NCBI RefSeq assembly: GCF_013426915.1
Contig: NZ_AP023181.1
Coordinates: 186,001 to 250,000 of the forward strand
DNA from: Paraburkholderia sp. PGU19
GTDB taxonomy: Bacteria; Pseudomonadota; Gammaproteobacteria; Burkholderiales; Burkholderiaceae
Reading direction: 5' to 3'
Length of the DNA stretch: 64,000 nucleotides
Shown: positions 16,677-25,908 of the stretch, piece by piece
Layout of the letters: the number at the start of each line of letters is the position of its first letter
How positions within the stretch are numbered: position 1 is the first letter of the stretch
The notes under the pieces: generated by a model
The model's database searches: none
The model's input: only the letters and a program-made list of their open reading frames with translations
What the model was told of the DNA's origin: nothing
Made by a program: the position numbers and the translations under genes

Positions 16677-17097
16677 TACCCTCATCATCATGCAACACCG
16701 GCTCAAGCAGGGTGTCACCGTCCATCGTGAGTACGATCACAGCCTGCCGCATCTGAGCGTGTATGGCAGCGAACTCAATCAGGTATGGACCAACCTGATC
16801 GACAACGCCATTGATGCCATGAGTGGCAAAGGCGAGATCGTTGTGCGGACTTACCGCGAGATGGACGAGGCAGTGGTCGAGTTTACCGACAATGGGACCG
16901 GCATCGCAGACGATGTCATGCCGCATCTGTTCGAGCCTTTTTTCAGCACCAAGCCGCCGGGTCAAGGTACGGGCCTGGGCCTCGACATCTCGTATCAGAC
17001 GGTCGTCAACCGGCACCGCGGTGCGCTTCTTGTCAGTTCACGCCCGGGACAAACGACCTTCCAGGTGCGCCTGCCACTCGTGTCCAGACTAGGCTAA
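15703..17097 (+). CDS. cyclic-nucleotide-domain sensor histidine kinase, copy A
   Basis: A 464-residue cytoplasmic kinase. Residues about 10-125 are a Crp-type cyclic nucleotide-binding domain (HPLFKDLSE, then YVVLQGEVAATKL and YFGAVALLSGTPAPG). The dimerisation helix carries His157 (GLAHELNNPAAALVR), a long helical region follows, and the ATPase has the N-box (VWTNLIDNAIDAM, about 361-373), DNGTGI (396-401) and GTGLGL (422-427). No membrane segment is seen. No response regulator is adjacent. The cognate signal is unknown; the Crp domain often serves as a docking module rather than binding cAMP. Confidence 0.9.
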   Translation: MIQLDELRGHPLFKDLSEALLQWLREQLTEVSIAAGEVLAREGETRSHFYVVLQGEVAATKLSRGQQIPTSRFIAPSYFGAVALLSGTPAPGTLKAVTDGRVALLPERAFRELLVGSETFCRLIFHSSFDRLMNLEATLRNREKLAALGTLAAGLAHELNNPAAALVRTADRAVAALATLKVAHIELRDSSMPVDAMKILEGLGERQGLTNVMSAVDALKQNQAADALSDWMVAQGVGKAWLLAPCLVSAGILQEELDSLAVTLNREQFAAAIHWLASTLELNALMEDIRVGSVRISGIIRAMKSYSHLDQSPQQEVDIHEGIEDTLIIMQHRLKQGVTVHREYDHSLPHLSVYGSELNQVWTNLIDNAIDAMSGKGEIVVRTYREMDEAVVEFTDNGTGIADDVMPHLFEPFFSTKPPGQGTGLGLDISYQTVVNRHRGALLVSSRPGQTTFQVRLPLVSRLG

Positions 17098-17228
17098 ACG
17101 CAGTCGCTGGGGTAATCGTCCCTTCCGTGCCAATCTGAATTAGAAAGGACTTTCCCGATCTCGGGGCATTAGCGATATGCCAGGATGGTTGGTGCTGAAC
17201 AACCCATCTGAGACGGGGAAAGTAAGGA

Positions 17229-20200
17229 TCACGATGACATTGCCTGATGCGCAGGCACTATGAAATGAATAACAGCGCCGCGTGGTTGATTAGGGGTCGC
17301 CCATAACCGACCACCATGCGCGTCGATGATCGAACGGCAGATCGAAAGTCCCATACCGAGACCCGTGGGCTTCGACGTATAGAACGGCGCAAAAATGTGC
17401 TCGATGTTCTGCACGGCAAAGCCCGGCCCCGAGTCCTGCACGCTCACGAGCACGCAGTCGGTGTCGGAGTCGGCGCGCTGCGTCCTGATCTGCAAACTTC
17501 TGTCGCCGTCGCTAACGCCGTTCATTGCCTCGAGCGCATTCATGAGCAGATTGAGTAGCACTTGCTGTAGCTCGACGCGATCTCCTTCTATTAAAGGCAA
17601 GTCTTCAGAGAGTTCGGTCCGCACAAGAGCGCCGTTTTTCGCTGCTTCGCCGCGTGTCAGTTCGACCACCTCGCAGATCGCCGCATTGATGTCCACGGGC
17701 TCGTTGCGTGGCGGCGCCTTCTTCACCATTTGACGAATGCGGCCGAGGACATCGGCTGCCCGGGTCGAATCCTTTACAATGCGACTCAGCACCCGATCGA
17801 CTTCGTCGACATTGGGCGGCTGGGCACGCAGCCAGCGCAGTGCAGCCTGTGCGCTGGTAACGGTCGCGGCGATCGGCTGGTTGACTTCATGCGCAATGGA
17901 GGCCGTGAGTTGTCCCATTGTCGCCACACGGTTTGCGTGCTCAAGCTCCGTCTGCACTTCGCGATAACGCTGCTCGCTCTCGCGGACTCTTTTCTCCGCT
18001 TCCTTGCGCTCGGTCAGATCGAGCACGAACGCGACACCTTCCTTGCGGCTCGCTTCGAAACTCGCCAGGCCGACAATGACGGGGACACGGCGGCCATCCT
18101 TCCTGACGTACTCCTTTTCGTACGGCGGGGCGCGCCCGGTGCGGACGGCTTCCGTCAGCGCCTGTTCGCTACCCTCGCGCAAATCCGGTGGCGTCAGGTC
18201 GAGCCAGCGCACGCGCCCCGACATGAGATCTTCCCGCTCGTATCCCACCATGCGAAGAAATGCGTCATTGGCTTCGAGAATATCGCCACGGGCATTCCAG
18301 ACGATGATCCCGATGATGTTGGCTTCCACGAGGCGCCGTATCTTCACTTCGCGCTCGGTCACGTCGCGGTACAAACGGGCGTTTTCGAGCGAAATCGCGG
18401 CCTGCGACGCAATCAGTTTGAGCACGGCAATGCGGGCCGGGCTGAATGCGCGGGCGGTCAGGTTGTTTTCGAGGTAGAGCGCGCCGACCAGCTTCGTCTG
18501 GTTCATTAGCGGCATGCAGAGAATGGAGCGCGCGTGATGTGCACGGATGTATGAGTCGGTGGAGAACGATGACGCAGTCGCGGCATCGTCGAGAAAGATG
18601 CTTTCGCGGGTGCGTAGCGCATGGTAGAGGATCGACTCGGGTAGCAGCGTGGCGCTGACGGGCATGTCGTACAGTTGCAACTGCGTCGTGTCGCGGCCTG
18701 CCGTCACTTCGGCCGCGATCCGCTCTTCACCGCCCTCCGACAGCACCAACAGGCCGCGTTCGCCGCCCGCCTGCTCGATGGCGGTACGCATGACCATATC
18801 GATCAGCTTGTCGAGCACGATGTCGCCCGAGGCCGCCTGCGACACCCTGATCACAGTCGCGAGGTCGAGCTGTTCGACGGAGGCTGCCATCGTGGTCGTC
18901 GGACCGGGGGCGGAAATCTCCGTTCCGAGGAACGGATAGTGTTCTTCGAGGTGCCGCACTTTCCCATCGGCGCCCCAGCGCAGATAGCCATAGCGGGCAT
19001 CTTGCAGATACACGCGGGCAATCTTGTCGAATCCGCGTCCTGCGTAAAAGCGGCCCGCGAGTTCATTGGCCAGCGCCTCGATGTGGATAAAGCCGTTTTC
19101 CTGCGCCGACGAGATCGCCTGTTCGTAAAGCTGTTCCGCTTCGAGCACACGGCCTTCGATGCTGGCTATCTCGGCACCAAGCAGCGCGGTGCGAGCCGCG
19201 AAATTCTCCGGGCAGTTCTTCGCCCAGATCTGCAATTTCGCGTAGTGCGCGGTGAGCGCGTCCCAATGCTGCGACCTTTCGTCGACGGAAGCGGACATGC
19301 AGATGGCGGCCAGGGTCAACGCGCTGTAAATGTGATATTCACCTTCCTCGATAAACGAAGACGAAGTCCAGAGCAACCGTTGCGCGTTCGATGCGGCATC
19401 CATCGCCGCAGCGTAGTCACCCGCCAGATAGCGAGCCTGTAACTTCCGGACCCAGTAAAAGCACGCCGGAACGGCAAGCGCGGGCTTGCTGGACAAGTGA
19501 TGTTCGGCCTGCGTCTCACTGAACTGGTCATGGTCGAAGCAGCCGAATGTTGCTGTCTGGCCGCGCAGCATCCGGATTAGCGCGAGTTGCGCACTGATGA
19601 AGTCGATCACCAGACCGAAATGCATTCTTTCGGCGTAGACCAGCCCATGCTCGGCTTCGCCCTGCACGTCGGGAAGCAGGTCGCCGGCAAAGATCAGGCA
19701 CGAGTTGAGGTTCTTGGACGTGTAGGCGCCGTAGGTAAGATCGCCGATCCGGTTCGCCGCCTTGAGTGCGCGTCGCAGGACGTCGACGCTCACGCGTATG
19801 TGCTTCATCCACGGGAGCACGAAGGACGCGAAGACGGAATAGGCGCTCGCCTCGAACCGTCTGAAGTCGCGTCGTTCGACGAGATCGTAGCCGAGCTGGC
19901 CGAACCGGAAGCCGAACTGGTAGTCGCCGAAACGGGGACCGGCAATCCTGCCGACCATCGCGTAGGGCACGCATGACGCATCGCAGTTGCCGCGCTCGAG
20001 GCTGAGGCTGACCGCCTTGCAACTCAACAGAGCAGCGAGATTGGCGTCCGTCTGCACAGCAGGCGCGAACAGCTTGCTCAGCACTTCAGCCGTCGCGAGG
20101 TGCGCCGGGTCCTGCATCAGTGGCAAATCGATCAGTGCTTCAATGGCGCGGTCGCCGAGCAACACCCCGATGCGCTCATATTCGCTTCGAACCTCATCAT

Positions 20201-22748
20201 CCTGCGGATGAGGCGACCATTCGATGCCGACATGTCGCAGGTAGTCGAGGCATACGGCGACAGCGCGGCCGCTTTGATCGAGCGTCGAGCAGACATCGGT
20301 GTGCAGGCACGCGACATTAGCCTTTTCCACGGTCGTCGTGGCGCGCTGCGACAGCGCCAACAATCGCTCGTCTGCGACAGACGGCTGACCAGTAAGATAT
20401 TCACATGCGGCCCGATTCAATTCCAGTGCGAAGATCAGTTCATGTCGACGGCACCAGCAATCGTCGTCCAGCAGTTGGACACCAGCGACGAGGTAAGTGA
20501 GCGCCGACGCATAGGCCGTCGATCCCTTGGCGCGCAGGCCGGCAAGCAGGTTGAACTCTGCGAGTTGCTCCCGTTCGTCGCGCGAAGTGATCAACGCAGT
20601 GGCGCGATTGAGTTGACCCGCGATCTCGAAGATACGCGCTACGCGCTGTTCCGGCGGCGTTTGCGAAGCGAGCAGGCGTCCGATCCGCAGATGCGCGTCG
20701 GCCCGCGACGCTTGGGGGATCATCGAATAGGCGGCTTCATGGACGCGGTCGTGAACGAATTTGTACGAATCTTCGTGGCGCCCGATCAACTCCTGCCGGA
20801 TGGCTTCCCACAGCACGGCATGAACCTGCTCTGGCGGCATCGCGGCGACGGTCGACAGCGTTGTGATGTCGGCGACATTGCCGAGGCAGGCGAGATACTG
20901 CAACACGTGCTGCGTCTCTGCCGGCAAGCGGGCCAGCTTGCCGATCATCAGCTCGACGATGTTGTCGGTGTAGCCCTTCGCATGGATGCGTTGGAAATTC
21001 CACGACCACCGTCTGGCGTCGTGGTCGAAGGCGAGCAGATTTTCGTCGGCGAGTGCGTGCAGGAACTGGATCACGAAGAATGGATTGCCGGCAGTCTTGC
21101 CATGCACCAATCGCGCGAGCGGCTCGATATGCTGCTGTTCGGTGTGCAGCGCTTCCGCGATTAATTGCTCGATATGTGCGCTGGCGAGCGGCGTCAGCGT
21201 AATCTCTTCGATCCGCACACCCGAATTCCTGATGGCCTGAAGCTTGCCAGTCAGTGGATGCGTCGCATCGACCTCATTGTCGCGATACGCGCCGACCAGC
21301 ATCAGATGCCGCAAATCGGAACGTGTCAGCAGATCTTCGAGCAGATCGAGCGTGGCAGCATCGAGCCACTGCAGATCATCGAAGAAAAGCGCAAGCGGAT
21401 GCTCTGGTCGGGCGAACACGCTGATGAAGCTGCGGAACAGAACCATGAAGCGGCGTTGCGCAAGTTTAGGTGCGAGTTCAGTAACGGGCGGCGGCTCACC
21501 GATGATGAGCTTCAGATCGGGGATGAGATCGGTCATCAGCCGTGCATTCGGCTCGAGCGCTTCCAGCAACGCGACGCGCCATCGCGCCAGCTCCGCTTTG
21601 GGCTTGCCGAGCAACGGCCGCACCAACCCCTGGAACGCCTGCACCAGCGTCGAATAGGGGATGTCGCGCTTGTATTGATCGAACTTCCCGGACGCGAAGA
21701 GTCCGCGCGGCGGCACCAGCACCCGGTGCAGTTCATTGACTACCGACGATTTGCCGATGCCCGAATAGCCCGATACCAGCGCCAGTTCCGGCGCGCCGTT
21801 CCTGACCGTCCGGTCGAATGCCGCGACCAGCGTGCTGACTTCGTGCTCCCGCCCATAGAGCTTTTCGGGGATCATCAGCCGGTCGGGCGTATCGTGCTCG
21901 TCGAGCCGGAATTCATCGATGCGCTGTTCGCGCTGCCAGGCGGCAAGGCAGTGCTTCAGATCATGTTCGACGCCCGCCGCCGTCTGATATCGTTCCTCGG
22001 CCGTCTTGGCCAGCAGTTTCATGACGATGAGCGAGACGGCGGCCGGGACAGTTTCTATACGGGTGCTGGGTGGCACCGCCTTTCGGGCGATATGGCAATG
22101 CACCCATTCCATCGGTTCGTTCGCGGTGAACGGCAGCATGCCCGTGAGCATCTGGTAAAGCGTGACGCCGAACGCATAGAGGTCGCTGCGGGAGTCGATC
22201 GAACGATTCATCCGGCCGGTCTGCTCGGGCGCCATGTAGGCGAGTGTGCCGGCGATGGTCTCGGGCGGCTCCGGTGCCTGTCGCTCGCGCGGAAGCCGCG
22301 ACGCAAGGCCGAAACCGGTGAGCCGTACGTTACCATCGGGACAGTTCACGAGGATATGAGCGGGCTTGAGGTCTTTGTGAACGAGGCCACGCTGATGCAG
22401 CTTGCCCAGCGCCGTGGCGATGCCGACCGCGAGCGCCAGAAATTCTCCGATCTCCATCGGTGTACCGAGCAGCCCCGCGAGAGGCTCGCCGCCGGGATCG
22501 TCGAGCACCAGCATGGGGCGCCGGCTTTCGCGCATCAGCGCCAGTGGTCGTACTGCCCATGCGCCTTCGAGTTCGTCTTTCAGGCCAAATTCGTGAGCGA
22601 GACGATCGAGACTGGCGGGTGACGGATGTTCAGCAGCGGGCTGCACCAGCAGGAACTCGCGGCTGCCATCCTCCTCGGGGTGCCACCCCCGGCAGAGAAC
22701 GCGCTCGCCATCGTCCCACAGGATCTGGAGTCTCTTACCCATTGGCAC
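17229..22748 (-). CDS. giant pseudokinase / STAND ATPase / GAF-PAS sensor histidine kinase
   Basis: A 1839-residue multidomain protein. Residues 1-270 have a Ser/Thr kinase fold, but the catalytic loop reads HKDLKPAH (124-131, His in place of the metal-binding Asn), the DFG motif is TGFG (144-147) and no glycine-rich loop is clear, so it is probably a pseudokinase. Next come a predicted ATPase (Walker A GYSGIGKSS, about 327-335; Walker B ALFFDDLQW) and a long helical-repeat region (about 650-1230). A GAF domain (about 1250-1410), a PAS domain (about 1430-1550) and a histidine kinase with His1620 (IAHEVNQP), DSGPGF and GLGMGL complete it. Two-component output is likely. It converges on the cNMP kinase gene. 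Confidence 0.9.
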   Translation of the reverse strand: MPMGKRLQILWDDGERVLCRGWHPEEDGSREFLLVQPAAEHPSPASLDRLAHEFGLKDELEGAWAVRPLALMRESRRPMLVLDDPGGEPLAGLLGTPMEIGEFLALAVGIATALGKLHQRGLVHKDLKPAHILVNCPDGNVRLTGFGLASRLPRERQAPEPPETIAGTLAYMAPEQTGRMNRSIDSRSDLYAFGVTLYQMLTGMLPFTANEPMEWVHCHIARKAVPPSTRIETVPAAVSLIVMKLLAKTAEERYQTAAGVEHDLKHCLAAWQREQRIDEFRLDEHDTPDRLMIPEKLYGREHEVSTLVAAFDRTVRNGAPELALVSGYSGIGKSSVVNELHRVLVPPRGLFASGKFDQYKRDIPYSTLVQAFQGLVRPLLGKPKAELARWRVALLEALEPNARLMTDLIPDLKLIIGEPPPVTELAPKLAQRRFMVLFRSFISVFARPEHPLALFFDDLQWLDAATLDLLEDLLTRSDLRHLMLVGAYRDNEVDATHPLTGKLQAIRNSGVRIEEITLTPLASAHIEQLIAEALHTEQQHIEPLARLVHGKTAGNPFFVIQFLHALADENLLAFDHDARRWSWNFQRIHAKGYTDNIVELMIGKLARLPAETQHVLQYLACLGNVADITTLSTVAAMPPEQVHAVLWEAIRQELIGRHEDSYKFVHDRVHEAAYSMIPQASRADAHLRIGRLLASQTPPEQRVARIFEIAGQLNRATALITSRDEREQLAEFNLLAGLRAKGSTAYASALTYLVAGVQLLDDDCWCRRHELIFALELNRAACEYLTGQPSVADERLLALSQRATTTVEKANVACLHTDVCSTLDQSGRAVAVCLDYLRHVGIEWSPHPQDDEVRSEYERIGVLLGDRAIEALIDLPLMQDPAHLATAEVLSKLFAPAVQTDANLAALLSCKAVSLSLERGNCDASCVPYAMVGRIAGPRFGDYQFGFRFGQLGYDLVERRDFRRFEASAYSVFASFVLPWMKHIRVSVDVLRRALKAANRIGDLTYGAYTSKNLNSCLIFAGDLLPDVQGEAEHGLVYAERMHFGLVIDFISAQLALIRMLRGQTATFGCFDHDQFSETQAEHHLSSKPALAVPACFYWVRKLQARYLAGDYAAAMDAASNAQRLLWTSSSFIEEGEYHIYSALTLAAICMSASVDERSQHWDALTAHYAKLQIWAKNCPENFAARTALLGAEIASIEGRVLEAEQLYEQAISSAQENGFIHIEALANELAGRFYAGRGFDKIARVYLQDARYGYLRWGADGKVRHLEEHYPFLGTEISAPGPTTTMAASVEQLDLATVIRVSQAASGDIVLDKLIDMVMRTAIEQAGGERGLLVLSEGGEERIAAEVTAGRDTTQLQLYDMPVSATLLPESILYHALRTRESIFLDDAATASSFSTDSYIRAHHARSILCMPLMNQTKLVGALYLENNLTARAFSPARIAVLKLIASQAAISLENARLYRDVTEREVKIRRLVEANIIGIIVWNARGDILEANDAFLRMVGYEREDLMSGRVRWLDLTPPDLREGSEQALTEAVRTGRAPPYEKEYVRKDGRRVPVIVGLASFEASRKEGVAFVLDLTERKEAEKRVRESEQRYREVQTELEHANRVATMGQLTASIAHEVNQPIAATVTSAQAALRWLRAQPPNVDEVDRVLSRIVKDSTRAADVLGRIRQMVKKAPPRNEPVDINAAICEVVELTRGEAAKNGALVRTELSEDLPLIEGDRVELQQVLLNLLMNALEAMNGVSDGDRSLQIRTQRADSDTDCVLVSVQDSGPGFAVQNIEHIFAPFYTSKPTGLGMGLSICRSIIDAHGGRLWATPNQPRGAVIHFIVPAHQAMSS

Positions 22749-22971
22749 CGAAACCGTCTATAGGTCTTCATCTGCCGAGGCTGGCAAAGGGCTGCTGCCT
22801 GTGGTGCCATCAACGCGGCGCTGGGCATCATGGCAGCAGGGATCGGATCAGCATACACCGTGGCAAGAATTTGATCGCGACAGGTCGCAGGAGCGGGGCG
22901 ATCTCGTCTGATGGTTGACCGCTTCGCCGACGCGGATGCATCGGCGAGACATGCGGCCTGTGGGATGGGCG

Positions 22972-24318
22972 TCATGCGTCGCCGCCTTGCGCGCCGTGCG
23001 CGCGTCCGCGAGCTGGCGTTGCGTCACCCTGCGATTTCGGCGCGGCGCTCCTTACGGCAGACTTCGCGGCGGCGGTGCGCGAAGCCATTTCGTTCTGCGC
23101 GACCAGCTTCGCGATTTCCCTATCCGCCTGTGACCCGTACTGCGCGAAGACATCGGTGTGATAGCTCGTGTTCCTGGCGGCACCCAGCTGGGTGCCGGAG
23201 TCATCGCGCGTGTCGACTTTGACCTGCATTGACAGGCCGATGCGCAGCGGATGCGCTCCAAGTTCGCGCTGATCCAGTTGAATGCGCACGGGCAAACGCT
23301 GCACTATCTTGATCCAGTTGCCCGTCGCGTTCTGTGCTGGCAGCGTCGCGAATGCGCTGCCCGTGCCGGCCGAAAAGCCCTCGATCCAGCCGTGATACGT
23401 CATGCCCGACCCGTACACGTCCGCGACCAGCAAGACAGGCTGACCGATGCGCATGCGCTTCAACTGGACTTCCTTGAAGTTCGCGTCGACCCAGACGCCG
23501 TCGAGCGGTACGATCGCCATCAGCGGCGTGCCGGGAGACACGCGCTGCCCGACCTGAACCGAGCGTTTCGCGACATAGCCCGTGACGGGCGCGGGCAACG
23601 TGTTACGCGCGTAGGCAAGCCAGGCGTCCCGTACTTTCGACTCTGCTGCCTGCACATCGGGATGCTGCTCCACCGTCGTACGGTCGGTCAGCGCGTGATT
23701 GGCTTCGTCCTGCTGACGTGCTGCATCGAGCGCGGCCTGTGCCGCGTTCACTGCATCGCGAGCGTGGGCGATATCTTCGGCGGAGACAGCGCCCGAGTCC
23801 GCGACAGCCTCGCGCCGCCGCAGATCGTTCGTGACGCGGGCGAGTTCCGCACTTCGTTGCGCAACGTTCGCGGCGTAGAAGTCGTTGTTCACATACAGGC
23901 TGCTCACACGACGCACGGTTTGTCCAAGTTCGGCCTCGGCGTTCGTCAGGGCGTTTCGCGCATCGGCGGGATCGAGCGCGACGACTGCGTCGCCCGCTTT
24001 CACGATCTGAGTGTCGTCGGCGTTGACGGCGGTGACGGTGCCCGTAACCTGAGGCGTCAGCTCGACGAGGTTGCCGCTGACATAGGCGTCGTCGGTTGCT
24101 TCGTGATATCGCCCCCATTTGAAGTACCAGGTGCCATAGGCCGCGCCAGCTGCGACCACCGCGGCAGCCAAAAGCGTGAGCAGGCGCTTGCGGCGGGTTT
24201 GGGCGGCCGATCCAGTGCTTTTGCTGGCGGTGGATGCCGTCGCATCGCCGCTGATTTCGCCGTCTTTTGTCGTGCTGTCACGCGCGAGTTCACGGCTGGA
24301 CGTGAAGGAATTTCCCAT
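22972..24318 (-). CDS. emrA: EmrA/HlyD-type membrane fusion protein
   Basis: A 448-residue periplasmic adaptor. ATG 24318 is preferred because GGAG lies seven bases upstream; 24354 is also in frame. One membrane anchor (LLTLLAAAVVAAGAAYGTWYF, about residues 46-66) is followed by TDDAYVSGNLVELTPQVTG, the EmrA lipoyl hallmark, a coiled-coil hairpin rich in Ala and Gln, and a second lipoyl/barrel half (ITGYVAKRSVQVGQRVSPGTPLM type). It links the inner-membrane pump to the outer-membrane channel. The C-terminal 60 residues are unusually basic and Ala-rich. Confidence 0.88.
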   Translation of the reverse strand: MGNSFTSSRELARDSTTKDGEISGDATASTASKSTGSAAQTRRKRLLTLLAAAVVAAGAAYGTWYFKWGRYHEATDDAYVSGNLVELTPQVTGTVTAVNADDTQIVKAGDAVVALDPADARNALTNAEAELGQTVRRVSSLYVNNDFYAANVAQRSAELARVTNDLRRREAVADSGAVSAEDIAHARDAVNAAQAALDAARQQDEANHALTDRTTVEQHPDVQAAESKVRDAWLAYARNTLPAPVTGYVAKRSVQVGQRVSPGTPLMAIVPLDGVWVDANFKEVQLKRMRIGQPVLLVADVYGSGMTYHGWIEGFSAGTGSAFATLPAQNATGNWIKIVQRLPVRIQLDQRELGAHPLRIGLSMQVKVDTRDDSGTQLGAARNTSYHTDVFAQYGSQADREIAKLVAQNEMASRTAAAKSAVRSAAPKSQGDATPARGRAHGAQGGDA

Positions 24319-24350
24319 TTCAATTCTCCAAAAGCGGTTGCGAACGCCGG

Positions 24351-25859
24351 TCAACGTGAGACGGCGACGGGATTTGTCGTCGCGCCGGCATCAGTGCTAC
24401 CTGCTGCCTCTGGCTGGTTATCGACATAGCCGCCGCCGAGCGCCGAGGCGAGCGCGATCTGCTGGTCGCGACGGTTCATCTTCAGGTTGGCGACCGCCTG
24501 TTCGGTGCCCAGAGCCGTGACGTCGGCATTGAGAACCGTCAGCTGGTTCGTGAGGCCGGCCTTGTACTGCCGGATCGCAAGCTGGTCGGCGCCATTTGCC
24601 GCTTGCTGGGCCAGTTGCGCATCGACGAGTTGTGCATCGCTCGAACGAAGCTCGGCAAGCTGCGTGGCAACTTCGCTGAGCGCGGTAACGAGCGCCAGGT
24701 TGTACGTCGCAACTGCATAGTCGAATTCCGCATAGCGGCCTTTGAGCTGTGCGCGCAACTCCCCGGCGTCGAAGATCGGCAGGTGGATTGCGGGGCCGAC
24801 GGAGGCCGTCCGGCTCGCGGCCGTCAGAAAGCGGCCAAAACCGAACGCGTCGAGGCCAATGGCCGCGCTCAGATTGATGTCCGGGTAGAACTCCGCCTTT
24901 GCTTCCTTCACTTCGTGTGTAAGCGCGTCGACGTGCCAGCGGGCTGCAACGATTTCAGGGCGACGGCTCACAAGGTCCGCCGGCAGGTTGTCGGGCAGGC
25001 GCACTTCGTCGCCGATGCCGAGCGCGGGCCGCTCGATCCGCAGACCGCGATCCGGGCCAGCGCCCAGCAATGCCGCCAGCTGATAGCGTGTGGCGAGAAT
25101 GCTGCCATCGAGCGCGGTGACATTCGCGCGACTCGTCGCGAGATTGGCCTGCGCGGTCTTGCGTTCGACCTGCGTATCGAGACCCGTCGCGATGCGGCTC
25201 GCCGTGATGCGATCGATTTCCCCACGGCGCGCCACTTCCTCCAGCGCAATGTCGCGCAGCACGTAGAGGCGGGCGAGCTGGTTGTAGGTGCGTGCGATTG
25301 CGGTGTCGAGCGTAAGTCCGACGGCTTCTTCGTCAGCCTTGCTCGCTTGCAGTTGCGACACGGCCGCTTTCAGCGCTTCGCGATTCTTGCCCCACAGGTC
25401 GAGGTCGTATGAAGCCGTCAGGAGCCCCTTGTTCTCCGTCTGCCAGGAGCCGGCAACGGGTGGCGGGATCAGTGCGGTGCCGCTGTACTGCTGGCGCGTC
25501 AGCGAATAGTCCGCATCGACTCGCGGCAGCGTGCCGGCCTTCGCGGTTTCGCTGAAGGCCTGCGCGGCGCTCACTCGCGACCGGGCTTGCTCGAGTGTCG
25601 GGCTGTCTTTCCGTGCTTCCGCGATCAGCGCCATGAGCTGCGCATCGCCGAACTGTTTGACCCAGTCGGCAGCGGGCCAGCGACCGTGTTCGGTGGGCAG
25701 GCTCGCGGCTGTCTCAAACGCCTTCGGCGAGGCAACGTGTGCATCGCTGTGGATGCCCGCGTAGTTCACGCATGAGGAGAGCGCGGTGGCACAGACGGCG
25801 GACAAACCGACCTTTAGCACGCGGTTGACGATGGCCGAGCCAGAAGTCTGCGAGTTCAT
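24351..25859 (-). CDS. NodT-family outer-membrane efflux lipoprotein
   Basis: A 502-residue TolC-like channel. The lipoprotein signal ends ALSSCVNYAG (lipobox LSSC), and the duplicated outer-membrane efflux domains are evident (WVKQFGDAQLMALIAEARKDSPTLEQARSRV and the mirrored helical repeat later). NLPADLVSRRPEIVAARW is a family signature. The gene lies between the pump and adaptor genes with short gaps, so the three make a tripartite multidrug exporter transcribed from the pump gene. Confidence 0.9.
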   Translation of the reverse strand: MNSQTSGSAIVNRVLKVGLSAVCATALSSCVNYAGIHSDAHVASPKAFETAASLPTEHGRWPAADWVKQFGDAQLMALIAEARKDSPTLEQARSRVSAAQAFSETAKAGTLPRVDADYSLTRQQYSGTALIPPPVAGSWQTENKGLLTASYDLDLWGKNREALKAAVSQLQASKADEEAVGLTLDTAIARTYNQLARLYVLRDIALEEVARRGEIDRITASRIATGLDTQVERKTAQANLATSRANVTALDGSILATRYQLAALLGAGPDRGLRIERPALGIGDEVRLPDNLPADLVSRRPEIVAARWHVDALTHEVKEAKAEFYPDINLSAAIGLDAFGFGRFLTAASRTASVGPAIHLPIFDAGELRAQLKGRYAEFDYAVATYNLALVTALSEVATQLAELRSSDAQLVDAQLAQQAANGADQLAIRQYKAGLTNQLTVLNADVTALGTEQAVANLKMNRRDQQIALASALGGGYVDNQPEAAGSTDAGATTNPVAVSR

Positions 25860-25908
25860 TTCGAACGGACCCCGTTAGTACGTGGAATGGATGTGCGCGT
25901 GTGATGCA

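Noticed and set aside
20100..22622. Long plus-strand open frames (354 and 485 codons) opposite the giant sensor gene
   Set aside because: They are Arg/Gln/His-rich mirror readings of a GC-rich gene; the minus-strand frame has clear domains over its full length.
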